A stretch of DNA of 64,000 bases from Ottelia alismoides (lineage: Eukaryota; Streptophyta; Magnoliopsida; Alismatales; Hydrocharitaceae), in contig JAZKJV010000605.1 of assembly GCA_037367405.1 (NCBI GenBank), forward strand, positions 1 to 64,000. Reading direction: 5' to 3'. Positions within the stretch are counted from its first letter, which is position 1. Each line of letters opens with the position of its first letter. Positions 31,731 to 43,897 of this stretch are shown piece by piece. A program made the translations under genes and the position numbers. Under the pieces are notes generated by a model. That model ran no database searches. It saw only the letters and a list, made by a program, of their open reading frames with translations, and was not told where the DNA came from.

Positions 31731-33677
31731 GTATGTTCATTCCTTTTTGAAACTTCTTGGAGCTTATACACTAGGTTAAGCTTACATGTCATTGTTCGGT
31801 GAGTAGTATGTCACCTAAGTCAGGCTTCCCATCCACTTTGCCGTAATCTAATTCGACTAGAATGGATCAAAATCTTCATACAACAATAAAAATTTGTCCA
31901 CAAGAATGAGTATTTTCGAAAATCATCGCTACATCATCCTATGCTATGCATGTAGTAACAAGTATTAATCGTTGTAAAATTATATTTAACTCTAGAGATT
32001 CACACCGAACTTATAATTCACTATAGTGCAAACAACAATTCATATAACTAGGCTAATTTTTTATCTTTCTCTTTTTGAATTTGTACTAATCATTATTAAA
32101 TTCAGAAAAAAGCACTGTATCACTACAAGAAAAATGAGTTGTGGCTACGGAATGTGGTTACGGAAACTGTGGCCATGATAATTCCGTGGCCACTAGTTTC
32201 TCGTAGCTGCAATTCCGTGGCCAAAGCTTAATACAAGAGTTGTGATCACGACACGTTCTGTGGTCACTTGTAGTGACCACGACATATTCGTGGTTAGAGA
32301 ACTCTCGCGACGAGACATGTAGCTAGGGCTACTGGCCAAGAGATGTTGTGGCCAGAGTCCAATTCCGTGGCAACAATCCCCACATCCGTGAACATAATTC
32401 TGTAGCAACAACTTATTTTCCTTGTAGTGTATAACTGTTACTACATAATTTCGTTAATAACGATATAACGACAAATATACTATTTATTGCAAAATTCAAA
32501 ATATATCTTTTTGCAACGAGCATAAGTCGTTGTTTCATATTTAAATCAGAGGACATTATTATAAGCTCACTTTGTTGCGGTGAATGAAACAAATAGTCAT
32601 TGCTACATAATATGTCAATAATAACATACAAATATATATGTTACTTGTTGTGAATATGAAAGTAACATCATTAACTTTTGCAACGATTATTTGTTGTAGT
32701 TGCATATCTAATGTTGGAAATATATCCACGATTTTTCAAATGTATGCTGTTGTAGATTAAGTTTGCATGTAATTTGTTGGTATACCAATTTGATGTATGT
32801 CTTGATGTATTTATCTCCATATTCTTATTTGATTTCTTTTACTTGTTGTGAAAACAGGGTTTCAATTTTATACTATCAAAGACTTTGAAGAGAAGGATAC
32901 TCCTCCCCAAGGTCTACCTCTTATTATACATACCACTAGATTTCTTTCCAAAAAAAAGAAGAAAACAAAATGCAGGAAGGATACTCCTCCCCAAGGTCTA
33001 CCTCTTATTATACATACCACTAGATTTCTTTCCAAAAAAAAGAAGAAAACAAAAATATTTCCATTATCGACTCATCGAACTTTGCGAATAATTAGGCACC
33101 TGCCGAGATGCATTTTCGCATTTATTTCGTTCGGGCAATAGTGTTGTTGGAGATAAAAGAGCTGCTATCCAATTCTATGTGGGTATCCAGATTAAGGTAA
33201 TAACAAACTTATTCCTATTTATGACAGTCCCTGTAAAAACTATTACTGCTGACCCATGTTCCTGCAATTTTAAGGTATACTGTAATCCGTCGAGACACGA
33301 ACTACTTGCTGGAGAATATGAGTGAGATTCAATACAAATGATTTGCAGTTGTTAGTTCTTCTGATTTGTATGTGATCAGGATCACAAAATCATTACTGAT
33401 AGAATATATATAATTAATTACATATAGGGAAATACATAGCTCATTATGGGCTCACTGTCAATGATAAAATTGCCCTTTACAAGCATCATTCTAGCAATGG
33501 TCGATTAGTAAGCACTATTTACATGTCTGTTCTATCTACTTTGGTTCAGTTTCTCCTGTATCATTTTTTCTCTGCAATCTTTTTTTTGAAGGATATGATA
33601 TTATTAATGCATGTTTTTGAATGTCTTGCCCCCAAAAATAGTATATCATTGCAAGGAAAGGAGACAGGCTCATGTGA
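31422..33677 (+). CDS. B3 DNA-binding-domain protein, diverged LEC2/FUS3-type, six exons
   Basis: Exons 31422-31730, 32858-32911, 33108-33196, 33275-33321, 33428-33507 and 33642-33677 join with GT-AG borders and matching phases into about 204 codons. Exon 1 is a 103-residue acidic, proline-rich N-terminus. Exons 2-6 form a B3 domain in the order GFNFILSK...RRILLPK, IKELLSNSMWVS, NYLLENM, KYIAHYGLTVNDKIALYKHH and YIIARKGDRLM. B3 domains bind DNA (RY-type sites in the ABI3/FUS3/LEC2 group). The family assignment rests on the exon pattern and on the sister copy at 43898-44990, which keeps the diagnostic FWPNNRSRMYVL. In this copy that segment reads YTVIRRDTNYLL, and about seven residues before RILLPK are missing. 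DNA contacts are therefore probably altered: a neofunctionalised or decaying gene. A CACTA MITE sits in intron 1. Confidence 0.68.
32121..32429. mobile_element. CACTA-type miniature element in B3 intron 1
   Basis: The termini are CACTACAAGAAAA and its near-perfect inverted partner ttttccttgtagtg, flanked by the 3-bp duplication tat (32118-32120, 32430-32432). Subterminal repeats of ttccgtggcca occur in both orientations, as in En/Spm-like elements. At 309 bp it is non-autonomous. Confidence 0.87.
32858..32911 (+). CDS. B3 gene exon 2 (alternative end at 32995)
   Basis: Acceptor aaaacag|ggt and donor cccaag|gtctac; it encodes GFNFILSKTLKRRILLPK. The donor region is part of an 84-bp tandem duplication, so an identical donor lies at 32996. 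Using it adds 28 codons and keeps the frame. Confidence 0.65.
32892..33059 (+). repeat. 84-bp tandem duplication across a splice donor
   Basis: The unit from gaaggatactcctcccc through the A/G-rich run at 32951-32970 occurs twice, offset by 84 bases, almost without difference. Each unit contains the end of exon 2 (ILLPK codons) and its GT donor. 84 is a multiple of three and the first unit has no stop in the exon frame. Confidence 0.9.
33108..33677 (+). CDS. B3 gene exons 3-6
   Basis: Exon 3 is 89 bp, exon 4 47 bp, exon 5 80 bp and exon 6 36 bp with TGA at 33675-33677. Exons 3 and 6 have exactly the same lengths in the sister copy (44391-44479 and 44955-44990), and all borders are GT-AG. Exon 5 reads AHYGLTVNDKIALYKHH, the position of 'HGLQLGDFIMVYQD' in FUS3-type domains. 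Confidence 0.68.
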
Positions 33678-33771
33678 TTCTCAACTCGACATGAATATTA
33701 GCGAAGAGAACATCTGAAGGCTGCATATTACCATGTACTAAAAGTCTTGAATATTGTATCGAGTAGATGGA

Positions 33772-34120
33772 GTCAATGTCTGCTAGTTGAACATGACATC
33801 CTTATGTCTATTTTTCCAGTCTTACTGTAATTGTTTTGCATTGTGCTTTATATTATACTCGAAACATTTGCCATAGTTTTCTTGTAAGTATTTGCATAAG
33901 ATTGAGATAAATGATGCAAACATTGCTAGTTATCATGGAGGAAAGGAATCCTTTTTATATATTATAAAGTTTTTTATTGTCACTTATTAGAAGGATATAT
34001 GTGTGCACATATTAGGGATAGAGTCCTATACATAAGTGATGGAAAATCAATGTCTTTAATTGGCATGCTCACAAAATTTTCTTTGGTAAATCTCAAGTTC
34101 TGGGAAAATATGTATGCACA
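33772..34120 (+). repeat. B3 3' flank, copy a of a segmental duplication
   Basis: This stretch, starting ctagttgaacatgacatcc just after the B3 gene, is recognisably repeated at about 35865-36150 (ctagttgaacaagacatct...), including tagttttctt-taa-tatttgca and aatgtc...attggcatg-tcac. The copies are diverged by perhaps a quarter with indels. Confidence 0.7.
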
Positions 34121-34294
34121 ATCGAACATCACTGAAACATGTGAAGAAGAAAATGGACAATATATCATTGGCCAGTCACCTCTTACGACCGTCGAAGAAA
34201 TTACTAAGAATACAACTCTCTATGTTTCCTTACTCTCTTCCTTCTCTTATCTCCATCCCTCTCTCTCCCACTCTCTCTTGTTGTGTCTTATAAT

Positions 34295-34707
34295 CAGTGC
34301 CGTCCCTGACATTTCGTGGTGCCCTGGAAAAAGAAAAAAATGGGCCCTTAAAAAAATTCGATGAACTATGTACCCTTATATAATTCCATTAAATTTTGGA
34401 CCTTAGCATTGAGTTGTTCACCGAAAATTCGATTCTATAAGGGTTCCTTTTTTGATGAGTTGTTTTATTGAAAAACTGATTACATAAGGGCTCGTTTTTC
34501 AATGAGTTGTTTCATTGAAAAATTCGATTACACAAGGACTCATTTTTTCGGTGAGTTGTTTTACTAAAAAATTGATTCTACAATGCTTCATTAGGACATA
34601 TACTATTTTTTTTCTAAATTAAAAGTTGAATACATGTAAAAATAGGCCCCTAAAGTTGATGGGCCCTGGGCCATCACACACACAAACTACCCTCAGGGAC
34701 GACCCTG
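34295..34707. mobile_element. hAT-type miniature element
   Basis: Ends CAGTGCCGTCCCTGA and tcagggacgaccctg form a terminal inverted repeat. A perfect 8-bp duplication, cttataat (34287-34294 and 34708-34715), flanks it, as expected for hAT. The middle has four diverged units of 46-49 bp beginning gagttgttt at 34411, 34457, 34504 and 34553. It has no transposase. Confidence 0.9.
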
Positions 34708-34899
34708 CTTATAATGTAGTGTGATGTGGAGGTAATGCATCCATTCTCTGCACATAGACCAAGTTCAAGATCCAAAGTCCTATATATATATATATAGGGA
34801 CTTTACGTGAAATACAACTCAATTCTTATCATGATTAGAAGTTCAAATTCTCTATGATTTTAAACTAATACTTAGCTTTTAAAACTAATAGTTTCCTCC

Positions 34900-35850
34900 T
34901 TGAGTTGAATTCCATCATGATTCACATCCTCTTGGGTCTACACTAGTTCATCCTCATCATTTGCAAGTTCCTATTGCAAGAACTCACCACCATTGGGTGT
35001 CACACCCACCTCTTGACGCCCTCAACTTGTGTCTCCTAAGCAAGCCCATATAATTCATTCATGTGCTATTTACATGATATTACACATCTCTTATGACTAA
35101 AGAATGTGCCATTGTCCTTTGACAAAGTGAACTACATTTGCTTCTTCTCGGTTGTGGTGCTTCTACATCAAAGATGTTGACAACCCCTCGATATCTTCTC
35201 ATATTGCTTATCCCAAGGAAAATTGGAACTCCATACATCACCTATCATGACCCTTCCCTCAAATTAGGCATCCTCAGTCCTCTCATCACCACGTATGCTC
35301 CTTACTTAATATGAGAACTACCTCTCCAATGGCAACTCGATGTCCTTGTGACTTGATCCTTCTTATTGATAGAATTCCTTTTTTCGACATAGTAATGTGT
35401 CTGATACCCCTCAAAGTTTGTATTGTCCCCTCAAACATGCGAAATCACACTGATCCAACTCCCTTGATGTGATGACTCTTTGCACCCACCATCTTGATCA
35501 TGCCATCATTGGCATTGTATGTACTAAAATTCTTCGAAGATGAGCACACATGATCAGGACATGCTGAGTATAGAAGATGTTTTGAATTTGCGTTAGTCTT
35601 TTGAGCACATTATCAACTCTCCCTCAACGAATGTAGTGGAATTCCCAAGTCTAAAACATAAACCTTAATTCTCCCTTTCTCCTTCTTACATCTCGGATAA
35701 TTAGTAATCTTGTGTCACTTCTTTTAAAATATATGCACTTGATAGGACCACATGACTTGGATCAACCTCTAAACTTCATCTTTCTTGACCTATAATGTCT
35801 ACTCTCTATCACTAGTACATGGCCTTCATCATTTGTTGCCTCCTTCATAT
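34900..35850 (-). pseudogene. Antisense copia fragment, protease/pre-integrase region
   Basis: On the minus strand, blocks resembling copia protease to GAG-pre-integrase can be read (RMFEGTIQTLRGIRHITMSKKGILSIRRI, then a VSKGA-type segment), heavily broken. It is a different element from the antisense fragment at 36230-39800, because the domain order restarts. No LTR was found. Confidence 0.55.
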
Positions 35851-35859
35851 AGAATAAAT

Positions 35860-36160
35860 GGAGTGATTGACAACTAGTTGAACAAGACATCTTTTTGTCA
35901 ACATTTTTCAATATTTTTGTAACCATTTCATATTTTGTTTTTACATTTGTAGTAGTTTTCTTCTAAATATTTGCAAAAAAAAAAGGAATGATATAAATGA
36001 TGCTACATTACCAGTTTTCGAGGAGGATATAATTTTTTTCTCTAAATAAATCCTTTATACAGAAATCATTTTATTGTCTTTTATTATTAGTTATGGTGAA
36101 TTAATGTCATTGGCATGTTCACGGAAAATTATTGTTAGTGAATTAAGTTGCATGGCCACA
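35860..36160 (+). repeat. B3 3' flank, copy b
   Basis: Diverged repeat of 33772-34120. It lies between two antisense copia fragments, so the duplication that produced several B3 copies appears to have been cut up later by retroelements. Confidence 0.65.
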
Positions 36161-36229
36161 TGTCTTTATTCCTCTAAATATTGAGGCACATATCAATAAT
36201 TGAGGAAGTTCTCCATGCTTTTATGATCC

Positions 36230-39200
36230 TTATAAACCAAAAAGTTGTCGGCTACCATATCATCTTGCAACATCTTGCTTAAGATAATCTCAATGTCATT
36301 AGTAGATCTGCTTGTGGATTTAATGCCAAGATTGATATCCTTCCTAACCATGCAACCTTTGTCCCATTGTCAACCATACCTTATAGACACAAGTATCATG
36401 GGAAACAAAGTGCAAAGCATGAAACCAAACCAGTGGCAATCTTAGGTTTTAGATTAAAGGGACCAAAAAAGGAATATGTCAAACTATGAATAATATTACG
36501 AGGGTGAAAGGTATGAACTAAAGAAGCATGAACTTTATTGCAGAAAACATGCAAACTAGTAAATCACAAATAATTACAGATTTACATGGAAATTATACAA
36601 CAAAATGGAGCTATAAAAATAAAGTTTTGGTGACTCCTTATTATATCTTCTAATACAATGAATATTATTTGTTACAAAAATATCTTTGAATCTTGAAATT
36701 GGTCTACATGCAATCTCAACATTGTTCTTAATGTGCTTGGTTCAATCAAGCGAAAAATAGTTATTTGATAAAGCTACTATAACCTCGTTATAACCATATA
36801 ATCTTGCAGACGACTCGAAAATCATTCTAAAGTTTGTTAGGATGATATCCAACCATAGAATCTATGCAAGCAACAATCATGTACTCCACTTTTGAACTAG
36901 TTCTTGCACATACAACTTTCCTCTTACTCCTCCAAATCACAAGATTTCTACCCACCAATATGCAATACCTAATGATAGATCTTCTAGTGTCAGTGCATGT
37001 CACTCGATTTGTATCTGTATGGCTTTCAATTCAAGCTTTGCAACCTTATGAAAATAATACCTTTCTTGAGAGTTCTTCTTTAAGCAACAAAGTATACATT
37101 CCATAGCTTTTACATGCACATATGTAGACATAAACATGAACTGCTTCACCACATCAACTTCTCAAGTAACGAATGTCTGGTTTTGTTAGGGTGAGGTAGA
37201 TCAACTCCCCATAAGCCTCTAGTAATGATCCTTAGAGTCTTCATCTACATTTTTTGTCCTTGATGCTTAACTTGTGATTTTCCTCAACATGTGTACGTGC
37301 AAATTTACAACTCAACTATCTAGTTTTCTTTAACAAATCCATGCCATATTTTCTACAATAGAGAACAAGGTCTTCATTTGACCTTGCCATCTCAACATTC
37401 AGAAAGTGTTTAATTAGATTATCCACATCATTCAAATCATATTCTACAACATGCTCCTCTAATAAATGCACAATCTCCTCTACGCCATCCTCAATGACGA
37501 TCATGTTGTGTACATATATACACAGAAAAATTTGTTTCACTTCTCTTGAAAAATAGGATATGATCTCCATTACCTTAGTTCCATCCCACATGATTATCAG
37601 CTATCTAAGCTCTTTAAACCCAGCCTTAGGAGATGACTTTACTCCATATAATACATCCTCTAATTTGCCACATTTTCTTGTCTTCTCAAAGCTATGTAGC
37701 ATATGCATGTGCACTTCCTCTTTAAGATCTCCATGCAAGAATGCATTTTTCCTCTTTTTTCATTTGGTATAGTTTTATACCCTTAAGTACAACTCAAGAA
37801 AAACCAACACAAACTATATTCAATTTCACCAAAGGAGCAAGCATCTCTATGTAGTCCATTCTATACTTTTGATTGGATCATTTTGCAATAAATTTATATA
37901 TGTATCTCTCTTCCTTTACTCGTGATTTGTATTTTATGACGTCAATCTACTTTCACCCGACCAGATGGGCCGCATTAGGAACACTCAATATATCTCAGGT
38001 ACAAACTCTTATCAAGTTCTCCATCTTCTCAAGCATAGACTGAACCAGCATAGGATCAACATCTACCTCAATAACATTCTTAGGAACCATTGATTTAGAG
38101 ATTTCAAGAGATAAAATACTTATAAATACTGCTGAGTTTAGAATAGACAACATATTTATTAACATGACATATGGTACACTCTAAGGGGTGGTTTTATCTT
38201 TCTTAAAACCTTGTTTAAGAGATATGCAATTGTCTGCTTCAATGATAATATGCTCTACATAGTCAGATTCCATAATAGAGGTGGTCCCATTCAACACTAT
38301 CCTTTAGAATAAGACTTAGATCATGGTTACAAGAAGGACTTGGATTATCCATAAAATGATCAAGATTACACTTTGATTTCTTGAACTTGTTGTTGCATTC
38401 GATTGAGGTTTACCATTTCATGTTAGTAAATATGATTGAATTGTCACTCATACTTCATATGCCTAGCCTTAGTAGGATAAATACTTTTAGCAACACCCAA
38501 GAAACCTTAGCCAATATCTGTTTGAAATTTTCTTCACTATTGCTCCAATTATCCCCCTGAATGTTCTGCCCACAATGAATTTCGACTGGGAAATACAGTA
38601 CAACCAGACACCTATATCTCTTTTGTGAGGGAATAGCCCGAGAAAAGTTCTTTAATGACACAAACATCCAACTTCTTTGCTTGCAAAGCTGCATATGATA
38701 TAGTAATTAGAATCAAGTATATATGGTGAAAAACAATCAAGTAACTATTAGGTTGAAACTTCAAGATATGAGTGTTCTTGTCCAACACCCTCAAAGGCAT
38801 TTGGTTCATGAGGATAGAACAAGCAAGAACAACTTTTCCCTGGAATCTCTTTGGAAGATTTCTCTAAAAAAGTAAGGCTATGATAACAACCAGTTATGTT
38901 TGTTTTTCCTTTCTACTTCGCATTTTGATGATGGATGTAGCTGAAGGAGTCTCATGAATAATCCCTCTCGTTTCGAGGTAATCCTGCCATTGAGAAGACA
39001 TGTGCTCCCGAGCATGGTGACTTCCAGACCACTTGGTCATCTTTCAATGCTAATTCGCAATGAAGTTGAATAAGTTTTTTTATAGTTTTAACATCACCAT
39101 GATATCTAAGAAGGTAAACAAACGTATTTTCAGAATAATTATCAATAAAATAATAAAGTACTTATAGCAAACTGAGAACAAGTAGATGGGTCCAAACATA

Positions 39201-39800
39201 ATAATGAACACTGAACAAGATCCAATATCCTTACGATCTTCCATTTAAAAAATTAGATTTGCAGGATATATGTGCTCAATGACAAACTAAACAATCAATA
39301 TCCAAACTTTCAAACAATGACATGAGCAACCTTTTGAGAATCTTCAAAGGAAGATGACTTAGGCATTCATACCATGGCATAACAAGCTGAGTATTATCTA
39401 TATCTATATCATATCTTCTTTCTCTTATTGTGATCACTAAGGCAACTGCAATCTTCATAGAAAGGCGATAAAAATCATTCAAGACCAGACAAATCCCAAC
39501 CTTACTTCATGCATGCCATCAAATTATGCAACATGAAATGGTCGATAAAATAAAATGAACTTATAGTTTAATTGCTTAGTGATCTCACCAACCGAGAGAA
39601 GTTTGAGAGGCATAACGGGCATATGGAGGGGGTTATGAAGAAAAATTTATTGAGGAGATATATACTCTTCTATCAGCCACAAGAACATGATTTCCATTCT
39701 CAACAAATACATGATCTTTACCAGTTAATTTATAGGCAAGTAAATTATTTCAAATCACTTGTAATATGATATGCGGTATCAATGTAAATAGTACATTTCT
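36230..39800 (-). pseudogene. Antisense copia remnant (protease to RNase H)
   Basis: Read on the minus strand from right to left: protease-like blocks (about 39500-39780), GAG-pre-integrase (MPWYECLSHLPLKILKRLL...LDIDCLVCH, about 39276-39400), integrase fragments (38900-39200), an RT start (about 37700-38000), RT with IYVHNMIVIEDG in place of YVDDM (about 37500), and RNase H with TKHIKNNVEIACRPI (about 36720). Stops are everywhere. It is an old, decayed copy, with no LTRs recognised. Confidence 0.72.
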
Positions 39801-40089
39801 TTCAAGCATTATTGATATTACTATTGTTTTCCACCCTAGCCATAATAAGGGCAATAATATAAACCTTCATAGAGTCTTCACCTTGATACAATTATTATAC
39901 TAAGATAAATGTGCAGATCTTGAATTAACCTTGTAATATTAATGATTCAACTCTTTCAACTTTCTCCTTAATCAGACATTGCAAATAATAAAAGAAAACA
40001 AATGATTTTGGTCAAGATAGACTGGATGATTAATAGCATTCATGACTAAATGTTGATTGGTTTCAAGAAAAGAGATAATCAATCAAGAT

Positions 40090-40205
40090 TTAGATAGAAC
40101 AGAGAGTTAAAAAATTAGCTTGGAGAGATTGATCGCTCGCCTCAAGTAGTTTATAGAACAGAGGGTTAAAAGATTAGTCAGGAGAATGAGATCAGTCACC
40201 CATTG
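40090..40205 (+). repeat. Pair of about 60-bp tandem units
   Basis: tagaacagagagttaaaaaattag (40096) recurs as tagaacagagggttaaaagattag (40156), each followed by related sequence. It may be part of a decayed LTR just before LINE 1. Confidence 0.5.
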
Positions 40206-40219
40206 AACTAAAAGAAAAG

Positions 40220-43200
40220 GGTACCACTTTCACCTGGTCTGGATCTTCTGATTGTTCCTCGTGGTCCATTCTTGATAGAATTCTACTGAATCAAAAGTAC
40301 TCCGATGGTTTTCCGAGATGTTCGGTAAAAAGACTCCCAAAAACTTACTCCGATCACAATCCCCTTCTGCTTTCGTGCGGGTCTTTCAAGAATGGCAACA
40401 AAATATTTAGAATAGAATCCTTCTGGATTCAGAGACCATCTTTTTACTCCTTGGTTGAGAATTGTTGGGCGAGATGCTTCTTCTCTGACAACCCTTTTCA
40501 TAAGTGGTCCACCAAAATAAAAGACCTGAGGAAATTACTTAAAGTTTGGAAGCGGGAGATTGTACCCGACATAAACCAGGAAATCAGAGGCACGGAGGAA
40601 GAAGTTAGGAACTTAGAGCATTTGTTAGCCGAAGGAGATCTATCAGTTCATCAAAAAATCAATGACCATTACAGGAAGCTTCTTTCCCTAAGAGATGATG
40701 AACACATGATTTGGCAACAAAGAGCAAAGGTTAAATACATCTTGGAAGGAAATGAAAACACGAAGTTCCTTAAGTCCATTGCGTCGGCAAAAACTTCAAA
40801 AAATTTTATTTATGGATTGCGAAATAGTAATGGAATTCTTATACAGGATAATGAAAACATGTGTGGGGTGATTATGGATTTCTACATCAAATTATTCGAT
40901 GACCCCAACAAGGATGGGTCCAGTTGTGCGATTCCTTCCTCTCTTACAAAAAAGTTCGAAGACCATTCCATCTTCACTTATCATTTTACTCTTTCCGAGA
41001 TCGAAAAGACAATCTCTGGTTTTAAAAGCAACAAAGCCCCGGGTCCGGATGGTTTATCGATTGAGTTTGTCAAGAAATGCTGGCCTATCCTAAAAAATGA
41101 CTTCATGGCTCTTGTGGAGGATCTCCATAATGAAAATTTCTTGGGAAAAAATCTCCGTCACCTCAACAAAACTATTATTTCCTTGATTTTCAAGAAAGGT
41201 GATCCTTTTGAAATTGAAAATTATAGACCGATCAGCTTGATAAATATGCCTATTCGTATCATCTCTAAAGCTATTGCAAACAGATGGGCTCCTTTCCTGG
41301 CTGAAAACATCCCCCCATCTCAACGTGCCTTCTTGAAAAAATGATCTGCGGGTGATGCTTTTGTGGTCGCAACTGCGATAACAAATGATTGGGATCGTAG
41401 GGTACAAGGGCCCTCATTATAAAAATCAATTTCCGTAAGGCTTTTGACACATTAAGATGGCCATTCATTATTAATACTCTTAGGGCGGCAAATTACCCAG
41501 TCATCTTTATAAATTGGATTAAGGCTCTTTTGAAAACTACATGCATCTCCTTCAAAGTTAATGGAAATTCCGTGGGTTTCTTTCATCCGGAAAGAGGGGT
41601 TCGTCAAGGTGACCCATTACCCCGTTTCTTTTTATTCACTCCCTCTCGGTTCTGGATGCAATGTTGGCAAAATTATCTGATCAGGAAAAATGTAGAGGCT
41701 TCTTTAGGAAAGGGATGGAAACAATGATCACCAACATACAATTCGCGGATGATCTACTTATCTTCTTAGAATTCGATTTGGAGGAGTTAAAAAATGTGTT
41801 CTCCACTATCAAGATGTTCTGCCATATCTCCGGCCTTGAAATAAACCACACCAAATCATTTTTTTATGGTCTAAACATCTCCCCAGCCGAGATTTTAGAT
41901 TGTCAGAAAATTTTAGGGTGGAAGTTGGGGACCTTCCCTTTGGACTATTTGGGCTTTCCCCTACCAAAGAAACGTCTGAGCTCCAATGATTGGGCTTCCC
42001 TTGTTGGAAAATTCGCCTCCAAATTACAGGCTTGGAAGGCGAAGGTGCTTACTCTTCCTGCTAGAATAACCTTATTAAACTCCTCCCTTACTCCGGTTAT
42101 TACTCATATCATGTCTTGCTTTAAGCTTCCGGAGGGAGTTATTCGCAAAATTGACAAAATTCGACGTAAATTTCTTTGGTCAGGAAATTCCTCCACTAAT
42201 CATTTGTCCAAGGTGGCTTGGGATAAGATAACTCGACCCACATCAAATGATGGGTGGGGCATATTAAATCTTTCCCTATTCAATAACGCTCTTCTTACCA
42301 AACATGCTATGGATATCATTGATTTTAAAAGACCTTGGGTGTCAAAGTTGATTAGTGCCACTCATTATAGGGGAGGACCTATTACCTTTCTTGAAAAGGT
42401 GCAACGATCACACTCGGTAATTTGGAAAAACATTATTATCGGTTCTACCTCTCTACACCCGATTTTGCAGAAAAAGTTGGGTAATGGTGCTTTCTCATCT
42501 CTATGGAATGACAAACTAAATGGCTTTAATCCAATCCTTACAACTCATTGACCTTTAAGCTCATTTGTGAAAAACAAAGCCATCTCGGTTGAAAAGGGGC
42601 TTCAAAATTGGAGAGCTCGCTTCAACTGGTTTAAAGCATTGAAACTAACCCTTCCTTTAGGTCTTTGGAATATAGCGAGTGAAATTCAGCAATTTTTTAA
42701 TCGTGTTGAAGGTGCTTTAATTCAGACCAAAAATAACTTGACGATCTATCCGACTTGGTCACCGCAACGGAAAATGTCAGTAACAAAAAACTTATATACG
42801 ATCATGGGGGATGGAGGGATTAGATCAATCATTGCTGAAAATTTTAGGACAAAATCGTTGGATCCTAGAGTTTACTATTTCATTTGGCTTTTGGCCCACA
42901 AAAAAATCCTCACGCAGGATCAGCTAGGGCGATTGAAAATCCATTCAGTCAACAGATGCTACTTTTGTAAAAATGCCCTAGAAAACTACTTTCATCTGTT
43001 TAGTGATTGCGCTTTTTCTAAAGTTATTTTCAATGCCTGTGCTATTCGATCAACTTTTGAGAAATTCAATTCGTTGTTAATAGGGGAAGGGGATACAACT
43101 ATTGGGAGTGAAATTTGGTTGTGTTGGCAATTAAACTTTACCGTCTGGTGGCTGATCTGGAAACAACGTTGTAAAATCGCTTTTGAGGGTTTTCCGGCAG

Positions 43201-43741
43201 ATGCAAATTTTATAATTAAAGAAGCCTTCCGTATTTGCTCTGTTCGAAACGGTTTAAATTTGCAGCTAAATTCAAACTTCGGGGTTGAATGGATTACTCC
43301 TTGTTAATCTCCAAAATTGAGCTCCTGCTATTTTGCTTACTTTTGCCTTTGTCGGTTCTCTTTGTGTGGTGGGCTCTTGGTTCGTTGCAGGTGCCTCTAC
43401 TTCGGATGGATCTCCAAATCCGTGGATGGCTTCCTAGAGTCATTCGGCGCGGTGCATGATGGTGGTTTTTGGGTGTGGCATCTCCGCAACACTTCAAGCT
43501 TTTTTTGGTGATTGCATCTCCGCTGAGCTGTTAGCCTTTAGGGTTTAACATTTCATTTTACAGTGGCTGCGGTTTTTTTTGGACGGCAGTTCTAATTCTC
43601 TGACTTCTGTAATGCTCTTCTTTGGGAGCTTGGGTACTGTGGTAGATTGATGGTATATCCATCTGGTCTGTAACAAACTCTTAATCCTTCCTTGTGCTGC
43701 TTCTTACGATGAATGAACTTGAATCCTTTTCAAAAAAAAAA
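40220..43741 (+). mobile_element. LINE (L1-type), 5'-truncated
   Basis: The open reading starts inside the endonuclease (FTWS..., LDRIL, SDHNPLLL at about 40350). It runs through the RT (NKAPGPDGLSIEF, NYRPISLIN, VRQGDPLP, IQFADDLLIF) to the C-terminal zinc-binding RVT domain (CYFCKNALENYFHLFSDC). It ends in a 3' UTR and an A run at 43732-43741. ORF1 and most of the endonuclease are absent, the usual result of incomplete target-primed reverse transcription. Frame breaks occur at 41344, near 41660 and at 42551. The catalytic FADD box is intact. Target duplications were not found. Confidence 0.9.
40451..43307 (+). pseudogene. LINE ORF2 reverse transcriptase (three frame pieces)
   Basis: Pieces 40451-41344, 41661-42551 and 42567-43307 carry the palm/fingers of an L1 RT and its C-terminal zinc finger. 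The first continues in the same frame from the truncated endonuclease upstream, so no true start codon is present. Confidence 0.88.
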
Positions 43742-43897
43742 ATGTAGTAGATAATGATCGATCAAAGGTTGTGGGTTGATAGTTCATTCCCAGCACCTAT
43801 CGTCGATAGACTCCAAGAAACTTAAAGAAGGTGATTGATCGCAATACAAGTCTAGAAAAACTCCAATAGGGAGCCCTAATTGATCAAGTCGTAGGGA

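Noticed and set aside
33642..33644. Apparent TAG stop before YIIARKG in the B3 gene
   Set aside because: The TAG at 33639-33641 supplies the AG splice acceptor of exon 6. The coding part starts at 33642.
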